A stretch of DNA of 64,000 nucleotides from Nocardia spumae (GTDB lineage Bacteria; Actinomycetota; Actinomycetes; Mycobacteriales; Mycobacteriaceae). Of the stretch, positions 37,501 through 44,970 are shown piece after piece. The notes under the pieces were generated by a model that was not told the origin of the DNA, ran no database searches, and saw only the letters and a program-made list of their open reading frames with translations. Within the stretch, counting starts at the first letter, position 1; the number at the start of each line of letters is the position of its first letter. A program made the position numbers and the translations under genes. Location of the stretch: contig NZ_JAJFZL010000001.1 of the NCBI RefSeq assembly GCF_020733635.1, forward strand, positions 3,968,001-4,032,000. Direction: 5' to 3'.

Positions 37501-38167
37501 GTTCGATCGCCGTGAGCGCGGCCCCGATCTCACTGCCGACCAGCATGGTGCCGGTGGTCTCGACGGTGACGTGGGTGATGATGGGAATGCGCCGCCCCGC
37601 CCGCTCCATGGCCCGGCGGCTACCGGTCACCGCGGCCTTGACCTGTAGCAGGTCCTGACACGTCTCGATCAGGATGGCGTCGGCGCCACCGTCGAGCATG
37701 CCGAGGGCGGCCTCGGCGTAGGCGTCGCGCAGGGCGACATAGGGCGCGTGCCCGAGTGTCGGCAGTTTGGTACCCGGGCCCATCGACCCGAGCACATAGC
37801 GGGGTGCGCCGTCGGCGGCCGGGCCCATCTCGTCGGCGACCTCGCGGGCCAGCCGGGTACCGCGTTCGGACAGATCCCGGATGCGGTCGGCGATGTCGTA
37901 GTCGGCCAGGTTGGGCAGATTGCAGCCGAAGGTATTGGTCTCGACCGCGTCGGCTCCGGCCTCGAAGTAGGCGCGGTGAATGGCGCGCAGCACGTCGGGC
38001 CGGGTGTCGTTGAGAATCTCGTTACAGCCCTCGAGACCGCGGAAATCGTCCAGGGTCAGGTCCGCGGCCTGCAACATGGTGCCCATCGCACCGTCGCCGA
38101 TCACAACACGCCGGGCGAGCGTGTCGAGAAACGTGGTATCGAACTCGGCGCGGGAGGACACAGACAT
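34589..38167 (-). CDS. metH: Cobalamin-dependent methionine synthase MetH
   Basis: Transfers a methyl group from methyltetrahydrofolate via cobalamin to homocysteine, giving methionine. All four modules are present in 1192 aa: the homocysteine/zinc domain (about 1-325; zinc cysteines in GLNCATGP and GGCCGTTP), the pterin domain (about 345-620; GERTNANGSKAFREAM), the cobalamin domain (about 650-880; DVHDIGKN at about 740-747 supplies the lower axial His), and the SAM activation domain at the C-terminus (RYSFGYGACPDLEDR). ATG 38167 lies 7 nt below a TACTCT box. The short promoter gap has no room for, and no sign of, a cobalamin riboswitch. Confidence 0.97.
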   Translation of the reverse strand: MSVSSRAEFDTTFLDTLARRVVIGDGAMGTMLQAADLTLDDFRGLEGCNEILNDTRPDVLRAIHRAYFEAGADAVETNTFGCNLPNLADYDIADRIRDLSERGTRLAREVADEMGPAADGAPRYVLGSMGPGTKLPTLGHAPYVALRDAYAEAALGMLDGGADAILIETCQDLLQVKAAVTGSRRAMERAGRRIPIITHVTVETTGTMLVGSEIGAALTAIEPLGVDLIGLNCATGPDEMSEHLRHLSKHARLPVSVMPNAGLPVLGANGAEYPLTPGELASALHGFVTEFGLALVGGCCGTTPQHIREVADAVANVAPAVRDPQHEPSVSSMYTAVPFEQDASVLMIGERTNANGSKAFREAMLAGDWQKCLDIAKDQTRDGAHMLDLCVDYVGRDGSLDMAEVASRLATASTLPIMLDSTEPPVLRAGLEHLGGRCAVNSVNYEDGAGPDSRFQQIMRLVAEHGAAVVALTIDEEGQARTAEKKVEIAERLIADISGNWGLAESDIIVDCLTFTLGTGQEESRRDGVETIEGIRELKRRHPQVQTTLGLSNISFGLNPAARQVLNSVFMHECVEAGLDSAIVHASKILPISRIPEDQRTAALDLVYDRRREGYDPLQTLMAMFEGVSAASAKASRADELAALPLFERLERRIVDGDRNGLEADLDAAMQEVPPLQIINETLLSGMKTVGELFGSGQMQLPFVLQSAEVMKTAVAHLEPHMEATDDSGKGRIVLATVKGDVHDIGKNLVDIILSNNGYEVVNLGIKQPIAAILDAATDKKADVIGMSGLLVKSTVVMKENLEEMNTRGVADQFPVLLGGAALTRAYVENDLTDVYAGDVHYARDAFEGLRLMDDIMTRKRGGAVDPDSPEALAERAKAAERKARHERSQRIAAERRANEVPVEVPERSDVAADLPVPLPPFWGTRVVKGLAVNEYSGLLDERALFLGQWGLRGQRGGEGPSYEELVETDGRPRLRYWLDRLSTEGVLQHAAVVYGYFPVVSEGDDVIVLTEPDPAAPQRYRFTFPRQQRDRFLCIADFVRSRELAAQRGQVDVLPFQLVTMGQPIADFANELFAANNYRDYLEVHGIGVQLTEALAEYWHRRIREELVLEGHSVAEEDPAEVTDYFKLGYRGARYSFGYGACPDLEDRAKLVSLLEADRIGVSLSEELQLHPEQSTDAFVLLHPEAKYFNA

Positions 38168-38174
38168 GTACTCC

Positions 38175-38180
38175 AGAGTA
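38175..38180 (-). promoter_or_regulatory. -10 element of leaderless metH
   Basis: TACTCT on the minus strand, 7 nt before ATG 38167. Confidence 0.5.
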
Positions 38181-38296
38181 GTGGGCGGCCCCGACGATCC
38201 CGACCACCGGACCGGGCGGCCCGCACCACACCCACCTCACCCACCTCGACACGCGGCATCCCACGATATGCGGTGAACGACACCGCCACCACGCCG

Positions 38297-38302
38297 TAGG
38301 CT
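38297..38302 (+). promoter_or_regulatory. -10 element of leaderless PAC2 gene
   Basis: TAGGCT, 6 nt before GTG 38309. Confidence 0.5.
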
Positions 38303-38308
38303 GACCGG

Positions 38309-39199
38309 GTGAACCCCAGTGCCTCATCCGATCCGGCCATGCCGGCGTTGCGTGACCCGGTTCTCGTCGCCGCCTTCGAAGGCTGGAACGACGCCGCCGA
38401 CGCCGCCAGCGGTGCTGTCGAACATCTGGAACTGATCTGGGACGCCGAACCGCTGGCCGAGCTCGATTCCGAGGATTACTACGATTACCAGGTCAACCGG
38501 CCGACCGTCCGCCAGGTAGACGGCGTCACCCGCGAGATCCAATGGCCCTCGACCACCCTGTCGGTGTGCTCACCGCCGGGCAGTGAACGCGATATCGTCC
38601 TGCTGCACGGCATCGAGCCGAATATGCGCTGGCGCGCGTTCTGCTCCGACATCATCGAGTTGATCGAACAACTGCAGGTCTCGACCGTGGTGATCCTCGG
38701 CGCACTGCTCGCCGACACCCCGCACACCCGGCCCGTTCCGGTCACCGGCACCGCCTACAGCAAGGAGGCGGCCGAGCAGTTCAACCTGGAGCAGACCCGC
38801 TACGAGGGACCGACCGGGATCACCGGCGTGATGCAGGATGCCTGCGTGCGAGCGGGCGTCCCCGCCATCTCGTTCTGGGCGGCGGTTCCCCACTATGTGT
38901 CCCAGCCACCGAATCCGAAGGCGACCATCGCGCTGCTGCGCCGGGTCGAGGACGTCCTCGACATCGAGGTGCCGCTGGGTGAGCTGCCCGCCCAGGCCGA
39001 GGACTGGGAGTCCGCGGTCGACGAGATGACCGAGGGCGACGAAGAGGTCACCGAGTACGTGCGGTCGTTGGAGGAACGCGGCGACGCCGCGGTGGATCTC
39101 GACGATGCGATGGCCAAGATCGATGGCGATGCGATCGCCGCCGAATTCGAGAAGTACCTGCGCCGCCGCGGCGGCGGCAAGGGCGGGTTCGGCCTGTAG
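38309..39199 (+). CDS. PAC2-family protein (Rv2125-like)
   Basis: 296-aa protein of the PAC2 (proteasome assembly chaperone 2) fold, which resembles purine nucleoside phosphorylases. Signature stretches are PVLVAAFEGWNDAADAASGAV, VSTVVILGALLADTPHTRPV and GVPAISFWAAVPHYVSQPPNPKA. The C-terminal 60 residues are strongly acidic and then end in a basic Gly/Arg tail. Equivalent to Rv2125, also divergent from metH in M. tuberculosis. A part in proteasome assembly is suggested only by the family name; actinobacterial PAC2 proteins have no proven role that I know. Confidence 0.9.
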   Translation: MNPSASSDPAMPALRDPVLVAAFEGWNDAADAASGAVEHLELIWDAEPLAELDSEDYYDYQVNRPTVRQVDGVTREIQWPSTTLSVCSPPGSERDIVLLHGIEPNMRWRAFCSDIIELIEQLQVSTVVILGALLADTPHTRPVPVTGTAYSKEAAEQFNLEQTRYEGPTGITGVMQDACVRAGVPAISFWAAVPHYVSQPPNPKATIALLRRVEDVLDIEVPLGELPAQAEDWESAVDEMTEGDEEVTEYVRSLEERGDAAVDLDDAMAKIDGDAIAAEFEKYLRRRGGGKGGFGL

Positions 39200-39209
39200 G
39201 AGTAAGGGC

Positions 39210-39261
39210 GGCGCCGGATACGTTGGCCGCGGGCGGATCCCGCGAGCCGGTGTCCGGCGCC
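39210..39261. terminator. Terminator hairpin between convergent PAC2 and resolvase-like genes
   Basis: 12-bp stem GGCGCCGGATAC paired with GTGTCCGGCGCC (one G-U), with a smaller hairpin GCGGG/CCCGC in its loop; no U-run. Confidence 0.6.
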
Positions 39262-39276
39262 CGGTCGCGCACGGGG

Positions 39277-39582
39277 TCAGCTGTCGATGGTCAACACCTG
39301 GGCCTCCGCGTCGTGCGCCAGCTTCGCGATCAGAATGTCACGCGGAATGGTCTGGCCCGCAAGATGATCGAGTGACGGAACCACGACGTGGTGTGCCTCG
39401 GCGCGCTTGAGCTCGGCCGTCAGCTCCGCGAACGCGGCGCCGTCACCCTGGGTCGATTCATGGAACGTTGCGGCGAAGCAGAGGCCCACCTCGCTGGCGA
39501 GGGTGCACATGGCATCCTCGAGTTCGGCGGCGTGACCGTCGGCTAAGTCGTCACGCACGTATCCATAGATCAACGCTTCCAC
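39277..39582 (-). CDS. Resolvase-fold protein lacking the catalytic serine
   Basis: 101-aa protein equal to the N-terminal domain of serine recombinases only. ALIYGYVRDDLADG aligns with the resolvase start (YxRVSTxxQ), and AHHVVVPSLDHLAGQ with the VVxSLDRLxR block. The active-site Ser is replaced by Asp, the SLDRL arginine is His, and there is no DNA-binding HTH, so it cannot recombine DNA. GTG 39582 has GGAGG 5 nt upstream, better than the in-frame start at 39633. It is divergent from an HTH/TPR regulator across a repeat-rich gap, suggesting a two-gene regulatory module. Function unknown. Confidence 0.78.
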   Translation of the reverse strand: MEALIYGYVRDDLADGHAAELEDAMCTLASEVGLCFAATFHESTQGDGAAFAELTAELKRAEAHHVVVPSLDHLAGQTIPRDILIAKLAHDAEAQVLTIDS

Positions 39583-39656
39583 CCGAACCTCCGTTTGGAT
39601 GTGTAAGGGACTCGCTGTTCTGTTGTGGATCACCCCGCAGTCGCGGGGTCCTGCTG

Positions 39657-39688
39657 TAACGAGTTACTGCGCTAACGAGTTACTGCGC
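39657..39688. repeat. Perfect tandem duplication of a 16-bp palindromic site
   Basis: TAACGAGTTACTGCGC occurs twice back to back. Each copy carries an inverted repeat TAAC-GA-GTTA, so this looks like a doubled operator, 75 bp upstream of the resolvase-like gene's start. Confidence 0.75.
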
Positions 39689-39735
39689 TGCGAAATCCGG
39701 TCCTGCGGTAGGCGGAATCCCGCCTGATTCGAGCA

Positions 39736-39783
39736 TCCGTCATCTGCAAATGCAATTGCAGATGTCAATGACGGACATCTGCA
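39736..39783. promoter_or_regulatory. Nested inverted repeats upstream of HTH/TPR regulator
   Basis: Inner perfect inverted repeat CATCTGCAA-6 bp-TTGCAGATG (39741-39764), outer arms TCCGTCAT (39736-39743) and ATGACGGA (39768-39775), and a further direct copy of CATCTGCA at 39776-39783. The arrangement suggests cooperative binding by a dimeric HTH protein, most simply the adjacent regulator. This AT-richer stretch differs in base composition from its surroundings. Confidence 0.6.
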
Positions 39784-39817
39784 TGCCCTCTTGGGTCCAT
39801 CCCGCGTTAACTGGTGG

Positions 39818-39823
39818 GATACT
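39818..39823 (+). promoter_or_regulatory. Probable -10 element of HTH/TPR regulator gene
   Basis: GATACT, 6 nt before GTG 39830; a weaker match than the TANNNT boxes elsewhere, but at leaderless spacing. Confidence 0.35.
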
Positions 39824-39829
39824 ACAGCC

Positions 39830-41062
39830 GTGGCCGTGAGTGATGATCGACCCGTCTGGGCTGTCAGGATGCGCTCCGAACGCGATGCACGGGGGTGGTC
39901 CCAAGCGGATGCCGTCCGCGCTATGCGCGCCAAGTCATCCCACAACCTGCCGACAGACAGTACTCTGCTGCGCAACTGGCGCCGCTGGGAATCGGGCGAG
40001 TCGCGCCCCGACGATTTCTACGCGCCGATCATCGCCGCGGCGTTCGACACCGTCACGGCCGCTTTCTTTCCGAAGGCGCGACCGAATCGTGATGATGAGC
40101 TGTTGTCGTCTACCGGGATGGACACGCTCGAATTCATCGGCCGGCTGCGGATGTCCGACATCTCTTCGGCCACACTGGATGCCATTCGCATCACCGCCGA
40201 GCGGCTGTGCTGCGAGTACCCCTTCGCCGATCCACACGAACTGCACACCGAGGGCGCCGCGTGGCTCCGGCGCATCACCTCGCTGCTGGACGGGCGGCTC
40301 ACCCTGGCCCAGCATCGGGAGGTGCTGGTCCTCGCCGGGTGGGTGGCACTGCTGGTGGGCTGCGTCGACTACGACCTGGGCCGGCGGACCGCGGCCGAGG
40401 CGACCCGGCGCGCGGCGTTGTCGCTGGGCCAGGAGGCCGAACATCCCGAAATCATCGGCTGGGGTGCGGAAATGGCCGCCTGGTTCGCCATCACCCAGGG
40501 CAACTACCGGGGCGCGATCGAGGTCGCGGAGGGCGCACTGGACGACTGCCGCAGTCTCGGCGTCGGTGTGCAGCTCGCCGCGCAACAGGCCAAGGCATGG
40601 GCGCGCATCGGCGATCGCGAGGCGATGGAACGCGCCCTCGAACGCGGCCGGGATATCCTGCAGCGACTGGACAATCCGGTGAATCTGGACAATCACTTCG
40701 TGGTCGACGCGCAGAAGTTCGACTTCTACGCCATGGATTGCTGCCGGGTCGCGGGAGACAATCGCCCGGCGGAAAGCTATGCCCGCCAGGTGATCCGCAG
40801 TTCCATCGGGCTCGACGGCACCGTCCGCCAGCCGATGCGGGTGTCCGAGGCGCAGCTGACCCTGGCCGTGGTCGCGGTGCGCGATCGCGATCTGGAGCTC
40901 GCCGTCGACGAGGCCATGCGGGCCTTCGCGGGTAAACGGCGGTCGTTGCCCTCGCTGCTGTGGATCGCCGGCGAGGCCGCGCGCGAGATGATCGAGCGCT
41001 ACCCCTCCGATCCACGGACCCGCGCCTACCTCGAACAGATGCGAGTGCTGTCGGTCGGCTGA
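39830..41062 (+). CDS. XRE-type HTH regulator with TPR-like domain
   Basis: About 410-aa regulator. The N-terminal HTH (RSERDARGWSQADAVRAMRA, residues about 13-32) is followed by NWRRWESGESRPDDFYAPIIAAAF, the recognition/linker part typical of actinobacterial XRE proteins. The C-terminal 300 residues are all-helical repeats (WVALLVGCVDYDLGRR, GWGAEMAAWFAITQGNYRGAIEVAEGAL and so on) resembling TPR domains that sense peptides or partner proteins. Start is GTG 39830 or GTG 39836. It is divergent from the resolvase-like gene, and the many palindromes between them are likely its operators. The target and signal are unknown. Confidence 0.85.
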   Translation: MAVSDDRPVWAVRMRSERDARGWSQADAVRAMRAKSSHNLPTDSTLLRNWRRWESGESRPDDFYAPIIAAAFDTVTAAFFPKARPNRDDELLSSTGMDTLEFIGRLRMSDISSATLDAIRITAERLCCEYPFADPHELHTEGAAWLRRITSLLDGRLTLAQHREVLVLAGWVALLVGCVDYDLGRRTAAEATRRAALSLGQEAEHPEIIGWGAEMAAWFAITQGNYRGAIEVAEGALDDCRSLGVGVQLAAQQAKAWARIGDREAMERALERGRDILQRLDNPVNLDNHFVVDAQKFDFYAMDCCRVAGDNRPAESYARQVIRSSIGLDGTVRQPMRVSEAQLTLAVVAVRDRDLELAVDEAMRAFAGKRRSLPSLLWIAGEAAREMIERYPSDPRTRAYLEQMRVLSVG

Positions 41063-41097
41063 GCTCGTCCGCCGGATCGACCTGCGGCAGCGGGTTG

Positions 41098-41103
41098 TAC
41101 GCT
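41098..41103 (+). promoter_or_regulatory. -10 element of leaderless DUF2127 gene
   Basis: TACGCT, 7 nt before ATG 41111. Confidence 0.5.
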
Positions 41104-41110
41104 GCGACGA

Positions 41111-41872
41111 ATGGATTTCAGTCTGCGCAGCTGTTCGTGGCACGGGCATGCCACCTACGCGCCCGACGAGGCCGAACTCGCTGCGCGCCTGCATGTTTCG
41201 ACACCCGCCGGGGAAGCGTGGCGGTGCCTGCGGTGCGGCACCTTCGTGATCGGCGCACCGCGAGGGCACGGTCCCGCCGATGCCGCGCCGGAGGTGCCAC
41301 GCGGGCGCTTGTTGCGCGATCGCCTGATCATGCGGCTGCTGGCCGCCGAACGCGTGGTGCGCGGCGTGGTCTTCGTGGTCCTGGCCGCAGGCGTGTTCAA
41401 GGTGCGCAATTCGCAGCAGCAGCTGCACGCCGCCTTCGATCGGGAGCTGCCGTTGATCCGCCCGCTCGCCGATCAGATCGGCTGGAATCCAGACAATTCC
41501 AAGATCGTGGAGTTCGTCGAGAAGGGCTGGACGCTGTCGCCCACCGTGCTCACCTGGATCGCGGCCGGTTTGCTGGCCTATGCGGCGATCGAGTTCATCG
41601 AGGCCGTCGGACTCTGGTACGTCAAGCGGTGGGGTGAATATTTCGCGGTGGTCGCCACCGCGCTGTTCCTGCCGCTCGAGATCTACGAGCTCACCGAGCG
41701 CATCACCGTCGTCCGGGCGGGCGCCCTGGTGATCAATATCGCCGCGGTGATCTGGCTGCTGTGGTCGAAGCGGTTGTTCGGCATCAATGGTGGTGCGGCC
41801 GCCTATCACGCCGAGCACAGCGAGGAGAGCCTGCTGACCGTGGAACGCGCCGCGGTGGCCGCCGCGGACTGA
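41111..41872 (+). CDS. DUF2127 membrane protein
   Basis: 253-aa integral membrane protein. A cytoplasmic N-terminus has a putative metal site (CSWHGHATY near residue 8 and CLRCGTF near residue 40, a Cys/His set). Four hydrophobic segments follow, with the DUF2127 pattern LLAAERVVRGVVFVVLAAGVFK, VLTWIAAGLLAYAAIEFIEAVGLWYVKRWGEYFAVV and LPLEIYELTERITVVRAGALVINIAAV. Function unknown. It precedes the Wadjet-like genes by 60 bp, but those have their own promoter, so a functional link is not shown. Confidence 0.87.
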   Translation: MDFSLRSCSWHGHATYAPDEAELAARLHVSTPAGEAWRCLRCGTFVIGAPRGHGPADAAPEVPRGRLLRDRLIMRLLAAERVVRGVVFVVLAAGVFKVRNSQQQLHAAFDRELPLIRPLADQIGWNPDNSKIVEFVEKGWTLSPTVLTWIAAGLLAYAAIEFIEAVGLWYVKRWGEYFAVVATALFLPLEIYELTERITVVRAGALVINIAAVIWLLWSKRLFGINGGAAAYHAEHSEESLLTVERAAVAAAD

Positions 41873-41919
41873 CGGCACGCCGATGCCCGGGTGCGCCGCC
41901 GTGGCGTGCGGGCAGGTAT

Positions 41920-41925
41920 TACGCT
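41920..41925 (+). promoter_or_regulatory. -10 element of leaderless jetA
   Basis: TACGCT, 7 nt before GTG 41933. It favours GTG 41933 over the in-frame upstream starts and implies that the three-gene jet operon has its own promoter. Confidence 0.5.
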
Positions 41926-41932
41926 CGTGCCG

Positions 41933-43540
41933 GTGACCGAGTCCGCTGACCGATTGCTGCCCGCCGAACCCGCACTGTTCGACGGCACCTCCCACGAGCG
42001 TCGCGGGCCCGAACTCGAGGGTGCGGACCGGTTGCGACTGTTCTCCTTCGCGACCGCCGACAAACGCAACGACTACCTGTGGGTACTGCGCGCCTTCGAT
42101 CAGGCGCGGGCCGCCTATGTCGTGCTGCTGCACGCCAGCGACGTGGCCGACACCCTGGCGCGCATGCCGGAGGCGCCGCATCCGACCGCGACCGAGGTCG
42201 GTCCCCTGCTCGAGCAACTGCACACCTGGGGTGTGCTGGAACGCAGCTACGACGGCACCCGCGCGGCCACACTCGCCGAATATCGCAATCGCCACTACGT
42301 CTATCAGTTCTCCCAGGCCGGTTATCAGGCGTACCGGGCGGTGAACGAGGTGCTGGGCGCGCGACTCGACGAGGCCTCGCTGTCGCGGCTGGTCCTTCCG
42401 GAACTGCTGGCCGATCTCCAGGCCCTCGCCCAGGCCAACCGCGACGGCGACGCCGAGCGGGTGTACCGGATCCTCAAGCGGCTCGATACCGCCCTGTCCG
42501 AACTCGCCGATCGCGCCGCGCATTTCTACCTGACCCTCGGCGACCTGGTACGCACGACCGAGGCCACACCGGAAGCCTTTCTCGCGCACAAGGACGCGCT
42601 GCTGGCCCACATGCGCGAATTCAGCATGGATCTGGCCCGCTACGCGCCCCGCCTGGCGGCGGCCATCGCCGAGGTGGACGACACCGGCGCCGAACCGCTC
42701 ATCACCCGCGCCGCGTCCTGTGACGAGCGGATACTTCTCGACGTCGCCGATCGGGAAGCCGATTGGCGTGCCCGCTGGCAGGGATTGCGCGGATGGTTCG
42801 TCGCGGTCCGCGACCGCGGCGCCGCCGACTCCGGCGCGGACAGCGCCCCGGCGACCGAGGCCGAGCGGTTGCGGGAGGCGACCATGAGTGCCATCGCGGC
42901 GGTGCTGTCGCTGCTGCGCCGGGTCACCGAGACCCGCAAGGGCGGGGTGAGCCGGGAGTCGGCACTGCGCCATCTGGCCGGCTGGTTCGCCGCCGCGCCC
43001 ACCACCGACAGCGCACATGCCCTGTTCGACGTCGTTTTCGGACTGGGCAAACCCCGGCATCTGTCGATGGAACATCCCGACGCCGACATCATTCCCCCGC
43101 ATCGATCCTGGTGGGAGGCAGCGCCGTTGGAGATCGCGCGCACCCTCGCCGAGACCGGCCGCGCACCCGGTCCCGGTGCGCCCGCGCGGCTGGTACGCAA
43201 CGACGCCGGAGTGCGGCGGCTGCGTCAGGCACAGCTGGAGGTGCAGCGCGCCCGGGCCGCGGCCGCGATGTCGCTGGCCTCCTCCGATATTCACGATCGG
43301 ATCCTCGACGAACGCGAGACCGAGGTGCTGCTGCGCCTGCTCGACGCCGCCTCGACCGCCTGGGTGCCGGTCAGCGGCAAGGTCGGTACCAGCGGCTCCG
43401 ATTCCGGTGTCACCCTGACCGTCTCGGCGCACTCCGGCTCCACCGTGGTGCGTACCGCGCGGGGGCTGCTGTATCTCGATCATCGCCGCCTGGACGTGCG
43501 GGAGAACTCGCGCGCCCGCAGCGGTTCCGGGCGGTCGTGA
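41933..43540 (+). CDS. jetA: Type II Wadjet-like JetA subunit (TIGR02677 family)
   Basis: 535-aa protein of the TIGR02677 family, the MukF-like kleisin of type II Wadjet systems, which are SMC complexes that exclude plasmids. Recognisable parts are the N-terminal winged helix LRLFSFATADKRNDYLWVLRAFDQA, YQFSQAGYQAYRAVNEVLGARLDEA, the helical middle (ILKRLDTALSELADRAAHFYLTLGDL), and a C-terminal wing with HLAGWFAAAPTTDSAHALFDVVFGLGKPRHL. First gene of a tight jetA-jetB-jetC run: its stop overlaps the jetB start by 4 bp (GTGA). The family name is from pattern recognition; sequence search would confirm it. Confidence 0.83.
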   Translation: MTESADRLLPAEPALFDGTSHERRGPELEGADRLRLFSFATADKRNDYLWVLRAFDQARAAYVVLLHASDVADTLARMPEAPHPTATEVGPLLEQLHTWGVLERSYDGTRAATLAEYRNRHYVYQFSQAGYQAYRAVNEVLGARLDEASLSRLVLPELLADLQALAQANRDGDAERVYRILKRLDTALSELADRAAHFYLTLGDLVRTTEATPEAFLAHKDALLAHMREFSMDLARYAPRLAAAIAEVDDTGAEPLITRAASCDERILLDVADREADWRARWQGLRGWFVAVRDRGAADSGADSAPATEAERLREATMSAIAAVLSLLRRVTETRKGGVSRESALRHLAGWFAAAPTTDSAHALFDVVFGLGKPRHLSMEHPDADIIPPHRSWWEAAPLEIARTLAETGRAPGPGAPARLVRNDAGVRRLRQAQLEVQRARAAAAMSLASSDIHDRILDERETEVLLRLLDAASTAWVPVSGKVGTSGSDSGVTLTVSAHSGSTVVRTARGLLYLDHRRLDVRENSRARSGSGRS

Positions 43541-44967
43541 TGCACGCGCGAACCATCGATCCGCTGACCCTGGACAGTTATCAGCGCGCCGCGCGGGTGC
43601 TGCTGGCCAATCATCTGGTCACCCGCACCTTCCCGGACCGCATCGCACTGCCGCTGATCCGGCGGTGGGCCACCGAACTTCGTGAGGATCTGTCCGATCT
43701 GCTCGGCTATCGCCTGGAGGTCACCGAAACCACGGCGCGGTTGTTTCCGATACCGGACCGCCTCGACAGCGGCCGGCCCGCACGCACCCCCGGCGACCGC
43801 GTCTTCGACCGGCGCCGCTACGCCTACCTGTCGCTGGCCCTGGCCGCGCTGGGTCGCGCCGGTGATCAGATCACCCTGTCCGAGCTGGCCGATCAGGTGG
43901 CCGCCTACGCCGGACGGGTGGACGGACTGGAACTGTCGACCGAACGAGCCGCCGACCGCGACGCCTTCGTCGACGCGGTGGCCTGGCTGGCCGCCCGCGG
44001 CGCCGTCGCTCTCGCCGACGGCGACGCCGGCGGCTGGGCCACCGATCCCGAAGCCGGTGAGGCGCTCTACGACATCGATCGCTCGGTGGTCTTCGCGATC
44101 TTCCGGCCACCGCGGGCTCTGCAGCATCTGCACAGCGTGCGGGCGCTGCTCGCCGATGACACCGAGTCCGGCGCTCCCGGCGGTCCGGGACGCACCGCCG
44201 CCGCCCGCCGGGTGCGGCGCGCACTGATCGAGCTGCCGGTGGTGTACACCGAAACCCTCGGTGCCGCAGAGCAATCCGCGCTCGGCAACGACAAAGTGGT
44301 GGCGGAGGTCGAACTGCTGACCGGCCTGCGCGCCGAACGCCGCGGTGAGGGCGTGGCGCTGATCGACACCTCCGGACGCTTCTCCGATGTGCGATTCCCC
44401 AGCACCGGAACCCTCGCCCAGGTCGCGCTGCTGCTGATCGGTGAGATCGCCGATCTGGTTCTGGACCTGGACAATCCGCTACCGCGCCGGGCGCGCCCGC
44501 CGGAATCCACCGCGGTCGCCGAAGGGCTCGACACCGCAATTCCCGCGGCGACCGTCTTCGCACCGCTGGCGACGCCCTCGCCGGAGCCGGATCCGGACGA
44601 GGATCTCGCCGACGGCGGCGACACCCCGGAACCGATCACCCATCCGTTCGTCGGCGACGACTGGATTCGCGCGACGGTTCACGCGCTGACCGAACGCTAC
44701 GGCTCGACCTTCGCCGCGCAGTGGCAGGCCGACGTCGCCGGGCTCACCGCCGAGGTGATCTCACTGCTGGCACGACAGGATCTGGTGGAAGTGGTCGACG
44801 GTGGGCTGCTGGCGCTGCCCGCACTGGCCCGCTACCGAGGGGCGGTCGTCACCGTGCGCACCCGCGCCGAGAGCGAATTGTTCGCCTCCGCACGCTCATT
44901 GGGCACCCACGCCACCGGCGAACCCGCGGCCACGAGCCCGAACACCTCAGGAAAGGGGACGGAGTAA
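43537..44967 (+). CDS. jetB: Type II Wadjet-like JetB subunit (TIGR02678 family)
   Basis: 476-aa protein of the TIGR02678 family, the MukE-like subunit that bridges kleisin and SMC heads. N-terminal YQRAARVLLANHLVTRTFPDRIALPLIRRWATELREDLSDLLGYRLEV is characteristic, with winged-helix segments RRRYAYLSLALAALGRAGDQITLSELADQV and a C-terminal DWIRATVHALTERYGSTFAAQWQAD. GTG 43537 overlaps the jetA stop; ATG 43540 is an equally possible start. JetC follows 3 bp after the stop, with GGAG at the right distance, so expression is coupled. Confidence 0.83.
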   Translation: MMHARTIDPLTLDSYQRAARVLLANHLVTRTFPDRIALPLIRRWATELREDLSDLLGYRLEVTETTARLFPIPDRLDSGRPARTPGDRVFDRRRYAYLSLALAALGRAGDQITLSELADQVAAYAGRVDGLELSTERAADRDAFVDAVAWLAARGAVALADGDAGGWATDPEAGEALYDIDRSVVFAIFRPPRALQHLHSVRALLADDTESGAPGGPGRTAAARRVRRALIELPVVYTETLGAAEQSALGNDKVVAEVELLTGLRAERRGEGVALIDTSGRFSDVRFPSTGTLAQVALLLIGEIADLVLDLDNPLPRRARPPESTAVAEGLDTAIPAATVFAPLATPSPEPDPDEDLADGGDTPEPITHPFVGDDWIRATVHALTERYGSTFAAQWQADVAGLTAEVISLLARQDLVEVVDGGLLALPALARYRGAVVTVRTRAESELFASARSLGTHATGEPAATSPNTSGKGTE

Positions 44968-44970
44968 CCC

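Noticed and set aside
35111..37648. 845-codon plus-strand frame opposite metH
   Set aside because: Antisense shadow of a clear methionine synthase; low-complexity composition and no motifs.
38168..38308. Cobalamin riboswitch upstream of metH
   Set aside because: The gap is only 141 bp, shared with a divergent gene, lacks a B12-box-like sequence, and metH appears leaderless.
39935..43483. 1182-codon open frame on the minus strand across the HTH/TPR, DUF2127 and jetA genes
   Set aside because: It is antisense to three well-supported genes and has the His/Gln/Arg/Gly-rich composition of a shadow frame in high-GC DNA; no recognisable domain.
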